Assembly (NCBI GenBank): GCA_022316685.1
Contig: JAKJHU010000030.1
Location: 13,963,360 to 14,027,359, forward strand
Origin: Progne subis subis
Taxonomy: Eukaryota; Chordata; Aves; Passeriformes; Hirundinidae
DNA: 64,000 nucleotides
Direction of reading: 5' to 3'
Made by a program: the position numbers and the translations under genes. How positions within the stretch are numbered: position 1 is the first letter of the stretch; every line of letters begins with the position of its first letter. The notes under the pieces are model-generated. The model did not search any database. It was not told the DNA's origin and saw only the letters and a list, made by a program, of their open reading frames with translations. Of the stretch, positions 24,113 through 33,378 are shown piece after piece.

Positions 24113-25139
24113 AAAAAAACCTGGGATGTCTATAAAACCCTTTATAAGGCTTAGGCTACTCTTTTTAGTGATATAGGAGATCCACCTGTTCTCTAGTTCC
24201 ACATAACTGTTTTTAGTAAAAAAACTCCAACAAAAACCACATTCCTTGCTATTTTCCTTGCCTACATTCACCTAAAGGCATAGTCTGTGGGGACTGTCTG
24301 TAGCAAACACACAACTCTAACTCAGCAGGATGCCTGAGATCAGTGAGGTGGCCAGTGTAAAAGCCAGCACACACATCTTTAAGTGCACACAGCCACCAAG
24401 GGCTGTTTTGCACACAGCCAAAGGAGGAATGTAATCTTTATAAGCCTTAATAGCCACTTCCTTACTTAGGAGAATAACAGCACTGGCCACAGAGCAGCAG
24501 CCTCGATGACACAAGCGTGTCTGAGTGCACGTGTGAGTGCCTGCACACATTGTATCTGAGTGTATATACACACTCTCTGGGAGTACATGGTGTTTGAGGC
24601 TTACAGTTTCTCAGACAATATTTGGATTCCTTATTAGCCTTACTCTGGTGGCAAATGAAATCATATATCATTGGAGTACAAATTATTCTAGGTACATATT
24701 AATCATAAGCATAAGATAGCTGTCCAGACTCCCTCTTCTATTCTACAGCTTGCAGAGAGGAAAGTGAAAAGTTAAGCTCTATCTGTACACCTTTATTACA
24801 GCACAATTACCATACCTGGAACTTTTGGTTATTTATAACTTCCAGATTTTGTTATGCTATTGATCTTCTGGAAAAGACTCACATAAGACTAAAGTTAACT
24901 CTGAGGTTAAATTAAAAGTAAATAACAGGATTACTGACAATGGCAAACTCTATCTGTATGCACAGGCTTTGATCAGCAAATCAACAATCTCCTATTTGTT
25001 TAGTGTATGTTTCCCACTAAACTGCCCAATTTTAATCTCTTACAGGTTTGAGTAACCAATGTGGAATGAATTCTACGGCTGCAGGTTGGATTTGACCCTA
25101 ATGTATACAATAATACACTAGTTGTTAAATTAACCAAGG

Positions 25140-25198
25140 GAAAAGAAAACAAAAACAAAACAAACAGACAAAAACAACAACAACAACAAAAAAAATCC
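25140..25198 (+). repeat. (CAA)/(CAAAA) tract
   Basis: A-rich tract including five tandem ACA units, in HAS2 intron 1, about 640 bases before the CR1 copy. Confidence 0.95.
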
Positions 25199-25835
25199 CC
25201 AGACAAATGCCCCAAGAAACAAAATAAGTAAATCATATTTGTGCTACTTTAGAATCTATCTTAGAAATCTAGTTTAGAAATGTTTTCTGGTTGCTAGTTA
25301 TGAAGTCCATGGATGCTTTTGGCACAAACCTATTTCATGCTTTAATCCAGCAAATAAATAATTATCTGGGATACACAGCTTATTATTTTGTAATTTGTTT
25401 ATAAAGCACAGTTCATACCTTGTTTGACTAAGTCCCACTACACTGAATGAAGGAATACTTTGCTGCTCCATACACTAATCTTGAATAACAAAAAATGAAG
25501 CAAAAGTGCTTTCATGCCACAAACGTGGAGACTTGAGTTTTCTCCTAGTGAACTTGCCTGGAAAACCCCACTGAATCCAATAGAGCTGCTCTTCCTACGG
25601 GGAAAACCTTGACCGAGGTTTTTCTACACTTGGATGCAGGGTAAGAAAGATTTATTACCCTTACCTAGTCCTCAGAAGAACCCCCAAAGCACTCATGTTA
25701 CACATAATATGTGCTTTCAAAAAAGGGCATGGGTGCCAGTGGAAAAATGATCCCAAGGGCAGAAGACTATGAAGCCAAGCGAAATACAGAGGAGCGGCTG
25801 TGGCCTAAGAGATGTGGAATCACTGCAGCCCTGCA

Positions 25836-26250
25836 GAATCACAGAATCCTTAGGGTTGGAAGGGACCTGTGAAGATTGTGGAGTCCAAACCCCCTGCCCA
25901 GGCTTGGTCACCTAGAGCAGGTGACAAGAACGGGTCAGGTGGGTTTGGAATGTCTCCAGAGAGGGAGAATCTATGACCTCCCTTGGACAACCTGTTTGGT
26001 GCCCTGCCACCCTCAACGTGAAGAAGTTCTTCCTCTTGTTGAGATGAAATTTGTGTTTTAGTTTAAGGCCATTGTTCCTCGTCCTGTCACTGGGCAGCAC
26101 TGAAAAGTGGCCTGGCACCGAAAAGTGGTCTGGCACGGAAAAGAGTCTAGCACCATCCTCTTGGCATCCGCCTTTGAAATATTCATATGCCATCCCTATT
26201 AATACTTAAATGAGATCCCCTCTCCGTCTTCTCTAGACTAAGAAGATGCC
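25836..26250 (-). mobile_element. CR1 LINE 3' fragment
   Basis: It begins with the reverse complement of the CR1 tail (AATCACAGAATCCTTAGGGT, TGGAAGGGACC). It continues through GGTGACAAGAACGGG, GACAACCTGTTTGGTGCCCT, AAGAAGTTCTTCCTC and TTCCTCGTCCTGTCACTGGG, ending near CTCTCCGTCTTCTCTAGACT. This is the usual bird CR1 3' end, minus orientation. An extra run of three imperfect 18-base units lies at about 26098-26153. The fragment abuts the CpG island. Confidence 0.9.
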
Positions 26251-26259
26251 CATCAGGAG

Positions 26260-27000
26260 TGTGGTACTACAACGGGGTCCTCTCGGGGCAGGGAGATGGG
26301 GGAAATTCTCTCCCAAGGGTCAATGCCCTCTTCTGCCAGCTTCGCTGTGGAGGCTGGCGAGGCTCTGACGAGCTGGCTCTCGGCCGTGTCCGAGAGACAC
26401 GACCCGCCGCTCCGAGAGGCGCCGGGCAGGGCTGCCGGGGACAGAGGGCTCTGCGGCCGGGCAGGAGGCGCCGGGCCCCGCACCGGCCGCGGGCTGCGCA
26501 CGGAGCGGGGGAACCCCGGCCCGGCGCCGCGGCCAACGGGGCGGAGCGGCGGCGTCACCGGGCGGGGCCGGGGATCCCCGCGCGGCCACGTCACGGGCCC
26601 CGCCCGGCAGCGACCCGGGCCCGGCCGTGCCGGCGCTGCCATCGCCCCCCGCGGCCGCGGCCCGGGGCGGCCCTCCCTCGGCCGGGGCGGGCCCGGCGCG
26701 GGCGTGCGGCGCGGGGAGCTCCGGGCAGCCCCCGCCCCGCAGCCCTCGGCTCCCGGCCCTCCCTCGGGAAGCCGCCCTCCCTTCCCCTCCCTGCGCTGCG
26801 CGGCGCCCGGCAGCGCTGTCCGGGCGGGACGTCAGCCCCACGCCCGCCGCCTCGCCTGCCTTCCCTCAGCCCCTGCCCTCCCTCCGCTCCTGTCGTGTCC
26901 CCGCCCGGCCCTGGATGCAAAGGCGAGGGGCGGCCGGAGAGAATCCGGACTGGGCTCTGAGCAGGTCTCGCCTTCCCCGCTGCGATCGGCGGACCGGCTG
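26260..27000. promoter_or_regulatory. CpG island in HAS2 intron 1, candidate antisense promoter
   Basis: The base composition changes abruptly after the CR1 fragment into a block dense in CG dinucleotides, with many GGGCGG/CCGCCC-type Sp1 sites. It lies about 0.4-1.1 kb downstream of the predicted HAS2 exon 1. The long open frames in it, on both strands, are by-products of low stop-codon density and match no family. In mammals the antisense transcript HAS2-AS1 starts in the same relative place, so I read the island as a promoter for a plus-strand lncRNA or as a HAS2 regulatory island. That role is inference; the island itself is plain in the sequence. Confidence 0.7.
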
Positions 27001-27100
27001 CCCAGCCTGTGCTCGATTTTTTTCTAATTTCAGAGGGTTTATGGGGCCGTTGGCTTTTTTTTTTGTGTGTCTTGGCGTTTGGTTTCTTTTTTCCCCCCAG

Positions 27101-27218
27101 ATCTTGAAGCTCAGCAATGTCTTAAACGGATTACACGGAGGAGGGGTTGAAGCTGAAAACCTCATTCATCCTCACGACGGTCCTATTCATTGCTGAAATA
27201 GGTGTAGCGTAGGAGCCG
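27101..27218 (+). ncRNA. Candidate exon of a HAS2-AS1-like antisense lncRNA
   Basis: A very strong plus-strand acceptor (long T/C tract ending CCCCCCAG) ends at 27100, and a strong donor GCCG|GTAAGA follows at 27219. They would bound a 118-base exon. A second acceptor (CTAATTTCAG) ends at 27033. These signals face the CpG island on one side and the HAS2 exon 1 region on the other, as for the mammalian antisense transcript. I see no good donor in the island to pair with them, and if the 27219 donor is not used the exon could run on into the HAS2 exon 1 overlap. No coding potential is evident. Confidence 0.3.
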
Positions 27219-27647
27219 GTAAGATCCTCCCCCAGCCCCACTCGTATTTTGGGGATCTGTTCCAGCTTTCCTCCCTTGCATAGTGGGGTTGGGAGGAGGG
27301 GGTCTTCTGCTCTTGAGCTGACAGAAGCATAATCATAAATCACCTACCTTGTTTGTCCTTCTGTCCTTTGGTCATAGAAGGGCTCCAGCCAACTGTGTGG
27401 TCTCACGTACCGTTGCTCCTGCTGAATAGTTTCCAAGTTTGAGGTAAAAGAACAAATCGCACTTTTCAGGGACTTATTGAGACGCTCAGAAATAAAAAAA
27501 TAATTAAAAATGAAAATAATTAAAAATTCGTGTAAGGCTATTCAGTCCTACTCATTTTCTCCCACGTGTTTTCACAATTATCGTGTATTTGTCTTTCTCT
27601 GCTTCAGTTTCTAGCTCAAAATTGTGGGATTTTTTTCCCCCCAAATA

Positions 27648-27680
27648 ATAGTAATAATAATAGTAATAATAATAATTAAA
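27648..27680. repeat. (AAT)n/(TAG) microsatellite in predicted HAS2 exon 1
   Basis: Tandem AAT/TAG-AAT units about 30 bases long. In mRNA sense they read as ATT repeats in the predicted leader, between the 33-codon upstream ORF and the exon end. Confidence 0.85.
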
Positions 27681-27706
27681 AAAAGTTAGAAATAATAAAT
27701 TAGGAG

Positions 27707-27808
27707 TTAGTTTCTCGTGGTCGAAGCTGAAGATCTTATTTCAAACCCGGCTAGCCAGGAGCCTGGAGAAGTTGCAGGGCAGCGTCTGAAAGTTTGAGAG
27801 ATCAGCAT
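27707..27808 (-). CDS. Upstream ORF of 33 codons in the predicted HAS2 leader
   Basis: In HAS2 mRNA sense an ATG at 27808 opens a frame of 33 residues that closes with TAA at 27709-27707, about 360 bases before the exon 1 donor. Residues include MLISQTF at the start. It matches no protein I know. Its interest is as a possible translational control element. It lies about 155 bases from the predicted cap, downstream of the CAG/CTG hairpin. Whether it is translated is unknown and depends on exon 1 being placed correctly. Confidence 0.3.
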   Translation of the reverse strand: MLISQTFRRCPATSPGSWLAGFEIRSSASTTRN

Positions 27809-27867
27809 CAGATAAAGTCTCTTTGGTGATACCTTGCTACCCGAGTAACTGTTTCAATGAGGTTTCT

Positions 27868-27933
27868 CAGCAGCAGCAGCAGCAAACGGGTAATATTTTC
27901 CAGACGTCTTTTTCTTTCCTGCTGCTGCTGCTG
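27868..27933. repeat. (CAG)5 ... (CTG)5 perfect inverted repeat
   Basis: Five CAG triplets (27868-27882) and five CTG triplets (27919-27933) are exact reverse complements. They form a perfect 15-bp stem with a 36-base loop. The loop contains the palindrome AGACGTCT (27902-27909). The repeat lies near the 5' end of the predicted HAS2 exon 1, so the hairpin would form in the mRNA leader and equally in any antisense transcript. Confidence 0.9.
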
Positions 27934-27984
27934 CTTTTCTGCCTCTTCCACGTTATGGGGTCTTTTAACAAGGGAGACTTGACT

Positions 27985-28075
27985 TGTTTTAATAGGCGGA
28001 GGATGGGAAGAAGGAGGGAACTCCTGTAAGGAGGAAAAAAAAAAAAAAAAACCCAACCCTCCCAATTGCCATGAT
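27985..28075 (-). promoter_or_regulatory. HAS2: Probable HAS2 core promoter
   Basis: On the minus strand a TATA-like TATTAAAA lies at 27994-27987. Directly upstream is a CCTCCGCC GC-box-like element (complement of 27995-28002) and a pyrimidine-rich stretch. A CCAAT box in inverted orientation lies at 28062-28066. The human HAS2 promoter is known to depend on Sp1/Sp3 and NF-Y sites close to the start site, and the order and spacing here fit that. A 17-base A/T run (28036-28052) separates the GC element from the CCAAT box. Placement is inference from motifs only. Confidence 0.5.
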
Positions 28076-28639
28076 CTCAGCCAAGGACCAGTTCAGCGCC
28101 AGGAATTTAATTAGCCAAGTTGCAAATTTTTTTCAGAGAAATACAATACACATATGTTGCCACCAACTGGTTTCCTCTTCATGCCCCACAGTTGGGGGAA
28201 CCCCCCACCTTCCCCACTCGCTGCATCCTTGGGCTTGGGGTGTGGGATTCATCTCTCCCACAGCCACTATTCGGCTGGGACAGTTTTTGCTGCTGATGGT
28301 TTTTATTAATAGGGAAATTGCGTCTATGAATGGATGAACTTCGCAGTTTTCAATCCTCCTTTACCCGTTCACTCTCGGGAAGATTTGTTTTAGTAAATAC
28401 CCAAGGAAGGTCTCACTGATATTCATACCCGTGCCTCTTGTGTTAAAACAAGCCGGCAAACATGTTAGGCCATTTTAAAAACTGAAAAATTGTGGTGTGG
28501 GCTTTGTTTTGGTGTTTTGGCTTGGTTTGATTTTGGGGTGGTTTTTTATTGGTCTCGTATCGTTATAAATCAGAAGTGTTAATTCTGTCGATGGTTCCCG
28601 GTTAGCCAGGGGCACCAGCAGCTCACAGCACACCCCATT

Positions 28640-28950
28640 GCCGCTTGCCGGCCGCTTTCACTCGCTCCGTGTGACTCCGCTCTGCCTCCGAGGCGGGTTT
28701 CCCCGCTGCCGAGTGCCCGTTTCCAGTGCGAGTGACACGAAGGAAGCACTGGGTGGCACTGTTGAGGCGGCGGAGCGCCGGGAGCCCCGGGGCCGGGGCC
28801 GGAGCGGTGCCGGGGCGGCGCTGCCGCGTCCGCCGTGCCCTGGCGGGGACCCGCGGGGGAGGACGGCGGGGATCGGCTTCCCCTTCCCCCGTGCTGCTTG
28901 CTCAGGGACCGCAGAGGTCGCCGCTTTGGGGGCGTCGAGCCCACAAAGAA
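28640..28950. promoter_or_regulatory. Upstream GC-rich/CpG block
   Basis: A second CG-dense block, densest at about 28760-28880, lies 0.7-1 kb upstream of the predicted HAS2 start site. It contains several GC-box-like sites. The open frames in it are probably artefacts of composition. It could be a distal part of the HAS2 promoter, or the start of a divergent transcript. No splice signal or gene body is clear. Confidence 0.5.
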
Positions 28951-29768
28951 AACCGTATCCAGACACCGTTGGGAAATCCGGAGATGACTCTTCGCCCAGT
29001 TATCGCCCCTCGTTACCTTCTGGTGTGGGAAAACTGCAGAGCACTCTGGGGGCTTCTCGTGTGCAATAAATGGTTTAAAGTCGGTGGTTACCCAGGCTGG
29101 AGATTTTTTTGAGTACCTGCTTTGGGGAAGTGGTTACATTTACAGGTGTGTTCAGTCACTGCCACGGGGAGAGTGGCTTTAGGATGTGCATTGAAGCCGA
29201 GCTCCTTGAATGATCAATCTTGTCTCAAATAACAAATCTGATTACAGTTTAAGCCAGAGGTTTGTGGGCAGTTTTAACCTGGCATTGCCAGGGAAAGCAA
29301 CTGTTTCACCCTCCTCCTCACTGTTCCGTTTCTTCTGTCAGGAGAACTGTCCTAGGTTAGAAATTAGTTGTTTGGGGAGAGGGACCAGCAATAAGGTAAG
29401 AAATAATTGGGGCTGGATGAAGGCAAAACAACTGCTTTGGCAACAATCTGATGGTTTAGAGTGTCCTTGAAGGTACAGTATGACTTAACAAGCATAGAGT
29501 TAATCAGGGCTTTCAGGTATTCCTCCCTCTCAGACCTTCCTCCCATGGCAGCTCCATTCCCATACTGCAACCACGTCCAAATCTGTGTCACAAAACCTTT
29601 AGATACAGAGCCCTGCACACCTCTGTCATCAGGCAGGAGACATATAGCACTGTCTGCTGCAAACAGGGGCAGAGGGCAGAAGGGTGTCAAGAGAGCTACT
29701 TGAACCCCCTCTCCACAGAAGCCACCCTACTAGCCCGGTATCTGGTGTAAGCCAGGCTTATAACATGA

Positions 29769-30045
29769 TCACAGAATTGCAGAATATTCAGGGTTGGAAT
29801 GGACCTTAAAGATCATCCAGTCCCAACCTGCCATGCCATAGGCAGGGACACCTTCCACTAGACCAGGTTGCTCAGAGCCCCATCCAACCTGACTTTGGAC
29901 ACTGACAGGGTTGTGGCATCCACAGTCTCCATGGGCGACCTGTTCCAGTGCCTCATCACTCTCACAGTCAAAAAATTCTTCCTAATACGTAGCCTAAATT
30001 TCCCCTCTTTCAATTTGTACCCATTGCTCCTTGTCCTGTCACTCC
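29769..30045 (-). mobile_element. CR1 LINE 3' fragment
   Basis: This is a well preserved bird CR1 3' end in minus orientation. It has TCACAGAATTGCAGAATATT, AGGGTTGGAATGGACCTTAA, AGATCATCCAGTCCCAACC, AGGGACACCTTCCACTAGAC, CAGGTTGCTCAGAGCCCCAT and TTCTTCCTAATACG, ending at CCTTGTCCTGTCACTCC. The open plus-strand frame over it is not a gene. Confidence 0.95.
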
Positions 30046-31989
30046 AATTTGTGATGCATGATGAATGTTTGTCTTTTAGCCAGGTAAGGTGCTACCTCAG
30101 CAAGCTCTGCTACCATTGTACATATAACCAAGTCCTTGATGTCTGTGTGAGTCCTAAGGTATGATTTCCTGGCATCAGACTTTCTCTGACACTGTCAGGG
30201 GCAAGAGAGGATTAGCACAGGTGTCCCTAGTCTGTCCATCCATGGCTACTCTCAACACTGTGCCTTGGGGAACTTTTGCTGCCAGCCTCGTTTGTGTTCC
30301 TTGGGCACTTGGTGGCCTTGTCTTGATTCAGGGAAATGTGTGTCCTTCACAGGGGACTTAATGTCTAGGATAATTTCTGGAATGAAATTTCAGGGGGAAG
30401 GTGGGTTTGTTTACTTTAATTAATAACTAAATGTTACAGATTAATTTTTTCAAGTGAGCATTTGTAATAAATGAAATAGCTTTTTTGGTTGGTTTTTGGT
30501 GCCTTTTAATAGTTACATTTGAAGTCTGCATGTGTTCTCTACTGATGAATGTACATTACTCTGGAAATGCACTGTATCCCATTGGCTTAATCCCATACTC
30601 CTTAGGTTTGAACAGGGATCAAGAGACACAAATCTTTGAGCAGCAATAGGAGCGCTTAAATCACACCAAAACTTTGCTTTAGAAAATGACATAATGGGAA
30701 TGGTGAGTCTCTCATGTCTATAGCTATTTCCTTCTCAGCCATAGCTCATGTTGTGTGATCACACTGTCAGAGCAAGCAGGATAACGTAGGTCGGGAAGTT
30801 AGGTTTGCCTACCAGGAAGGAATTAAAAGTAGGAGGATATGATTAATGCCAATCCATGCAGTGCTATAGAAACCAGATGTAGATGTGTTTCATTAGAAGT
30901 ATATCACATCTACATTTATATGTTATGTTATGTCTACATGGTTACCATTATCAAACAATCCTGTCTCCTAATTTTGATTTATAGTCACAAGTAGTGAAGA
31001 AAAGGGAGTTCTTGGCTATCGCTGTCCACAGGAATAGATTGTCACCAGTTGAAGGAGAATTACCTTAATGAACTAACCTGATTTAATCTTCTAATGAGGC
31101 AATGGGTTTGTGTGAGAGAGGTCAGACAAAATATATTTTTGGAGGACATTAGCTTATACTATGGTTAAATAAATTGGTTTCTGCAGAGCAAACTAGTGTA
31201 TGATCTGATGGCATGTAAGCCACTCTTCAGCCACTATTGAGTACTCACTTTTGCCCTGAGGCTCCATGTGCATTTTTCCTCTCTCTTCTTTCCCATCACC
31301 CTTGAATATGTGACTACTCATCCCCAGCATACACATGTGCTTGGACCAGCAGAGTTTGCAGTGCTTCACTGATCCCTCCAGTGACCTGTGCTGCAGGCAG
31401 CTGCAGAGCACGATGGCCATTTCCTACGTGCATGTGTGAGTTGTCCGTGCAGGGCGAAGGGAACGGGGCTGCTCTCGAGTGGAAACGAGCAGCCAGGGCT
31501 AGCAGACAGCAGGACTGCCCTAAACAGCCTCTTCAGGAGCGCTGCTGCCAGGAAGACAGGAGCAGATCTGGTCCCCCAGTGACGCTGAGGTGGCTGAGCC
31601 TACTGATGCTGGAGGCTCTTATCCTGCATTGTCTCTAAGGTAAGGATTCACACACATCCTTTTGCTGCAGTTACGCTATTGCGTAGGGCTTATCAAAAAG
31701 AAAAGCAAGAAGCAGACTCTTTGCAATGCATAGTTGTCTTCAAGTAAGAAAATGAGAGAATATAAGGATCTTTGTCATGTAACAGTGAAAAGCTAAAACT
31801 GGAAGGTAGATGTATTTATGCTAGACAGAAGGCACATTAATAGCAAGCTTTCTTTAAGCAGTTATCTGAACAATGAAGGGGAGTGGTGGATTCCTATGTT
31901 TTGAAATCCTCTGGGTGCTTTTTTGGAAGCTACATTTTAGTTCAGTGAAATTTACTGGGCCCAGTGCAAAAATATCTGAATGAATTTCC

Positions 31990-32050
31990 ATAACAGACAG
32001 GTCAGACAAAGTGATCTAGCAGTTCCTTCCACCTCTAAACTCCATGGAGC
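31990..32050 (+). mobile_element. Short CR1-like 3' tail fragment
   Basis: ACAGGTCAGACAAAGTGATC, TAGCAGTTCCTTCCACCTCT and AAACTCCATGGA resemble the end of older sauropsid CR1 elements ('caggtcagactagatgatc', 'ggtcccttctggccttaaa', 'ctctatga'). Confidence 0.5.
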
Positions 32051-33337
32051 CATCAACAACCAGACTGACATGTCAGGTGTGTTCCACACCTATTTTCACA
32101 TGTAGCAAATTCTGCTGGAAGTGGGAGAGTTACAGAAACCCCTATGTATGTAAGTGAAAGCAGAATCATGCCCTAAATTATGATTTTGTGGTAACTGAGA
32201 ATCCACTTGCAGATTTTAATGTAAATATCATGGGCAGTTTAAGGCTTATGAAGACTGGGTGCAGACAGACCTAACACTCCGTGGTTGTTTTCACCATATA
32301 TAGAGCCATTTTAGAGGCTTCCAGTGTTCTGGGAATTTAAATCCAAGGTTATTTATATGCAAAGATTTACAGGGTCCAGAGAAAAGCATTGATTTTTAAA
32401 CTTAAATCACTCTTGCAAAATTGAAACTTTCCAACAATTTCTTTTTAATATAACAGAGAAAACCGTAACTTGAAGCTAGTTAGAAGTTTATAGCAGGCAG
32501 GTTCAGACTAGAAACAAGTCATGTACATTTGGATGTGTCCAGAATTCTTGGCTAGAATGGACTGTGACTGTCAGCAAAAACGCCTGTCAGGATGGTTTGA
32601 AGTAATGGGTTTTAATGTGCAACCAGCATGGAGCAGAAGGAAAAGCAGGTCAGTTAGAGGTTTCCTTTGTGAAGACTAATTTAGGAGAAATTACTTAATC
32701 ACATGCCTATAGTCTAATGTGACAGTAGTGAGAGTCCAGTTTAGAACGTCTCAATGTTAAAGTAGAAACATTATATTCTGTAGGATCCACAGATAACACC
32801 ACATGAAACAAAGAACACATGCAATTAAATGTAGATCTATACACAATGGCTCTGCTAGTGAATTAGACTGACCAGAGCCAGGCAGCTCAAGGTTGGCACA
32901 TGTTCATCCACACAGTTTCACTGCTGCCAAGCTCCTGGCAGGGCTGACCTTGACCAGTCTGGAGACTCTGGCTATCCCTGAAGGGGACCAGGTCCCCCCT
33001 GGAAGAATCCCTGGGCTCTCATCTCCAGTAGGCTACTCACAGGATGGGGAAATATTCCTCTACATTCTCAGACACCTTCAGATGGAGAAGCTGACATGCC
33101 AGCATAGTAGTTTTTAGAAGCTTCCACGAGTAGCTGGAGGTCATTGCCTTTATTAATCTTCCTTCTTCCTGGGCAAAGCACTGAAGTGGTGCAGCCAGCC
33201 ACAGCCTGCTTGCAACATTGCCCTGGCCTCTGACAGCCTGTTGTCCTCCCAGTAGTTATGCCAATAGAGGCAGTGCAATTCTCAGCCACCACATGGGAAC
33301 AAAGACACAGGGACCTCTAAGGTGCTTATTTTTTATA

Positions 33338-33378
33338 ATGATAACAACAATAACAACAACAACAACAATAATAATATT
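33338..33378 (+). repeat. (AAC)n/(AAT)n microsatellite
   Basis: Tandem ACA units passing into ATA units. Confidence 0.95.

Larger units (their letters stand above)
18407..27347 (-). other. HAS2: HAS2 intron 1 (predicted)
   Basis: This predicted 8.9 kb intron separates the non-coding exon 1 from the start-codon exon. Its acceptor is strong (pyrimidine tract plus GCAG). Its donor AAG|GTAGGTG at 27347 is inferred. It contains an AT-rich patch (18900-19040), an A-rich low-complexity tract (20452-20508), a solo LTR with target duplication (22628-23178), an old MIR-like SINE (about 24012-24112), a CAA-rich tract (25140-25198), a CR1 fragment (25836-26250) and a CpG island (26260-27000). No protein-coding exon of another gene is recognisable. 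Confidence 0.65.
27348..27964 (-). other. HAS2: Predicted non-coding exon 1 (5' UTR) of HAS2
   Basis: HAS2 in vertebrates has an untranslated first exon many kilobases upstream of the start codon, with a leader of roughly 0.5-0.65 kb. The best minus-strand donor in the right region is AAG|GTAGGTG, with the exon ending at 27348. The 5' end near 27964 is inferred from a TATTAAAA box at 27994-27987. This gives a leader of about 617 bases, 8.9 kb from exon 2. The exon holds a (CAG)5/(CTG)5 inverted repeat, an ATT/AAT microsatellite (about 27648-27680), a CACGTG E-box (27563-27568) and three upstream ATGs (27808, one near 27557, and 27375). Joining this donor to exon 2 puts AAG directly before ATG, a fair start context with A at -3. 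Boundaries are inferred; transcript data would settle them. Confidence 0.6.

Noticed and set aside
24388..24405. CTCF-like CCACCAAGGGCTG
   Set aside because: One base short in the core spacing, so too poor a match.
26259..27196. Several open frames of about 100-240 codons on both strands
   Set aside because: They overlap one another in all frames within a CpG island, have low-complexity Pro/Arg/Gly/Ala content and match no family. They follow from stop-poor GC-rich sequence.
27410..27422. Alternative minus-strand donor CGGTACGTG for HAS2 exon 1
   Set aside because: A weaker match than AAG|GTAGGTG at 27347. It would shorten the leader but cannot be fully excluded.
28579..29112. Open frames of 100-143 codons around the upstream GC block
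   Set aside because: Same reason: they overlap on both strands, show no recognisable domain and reflect base composition.
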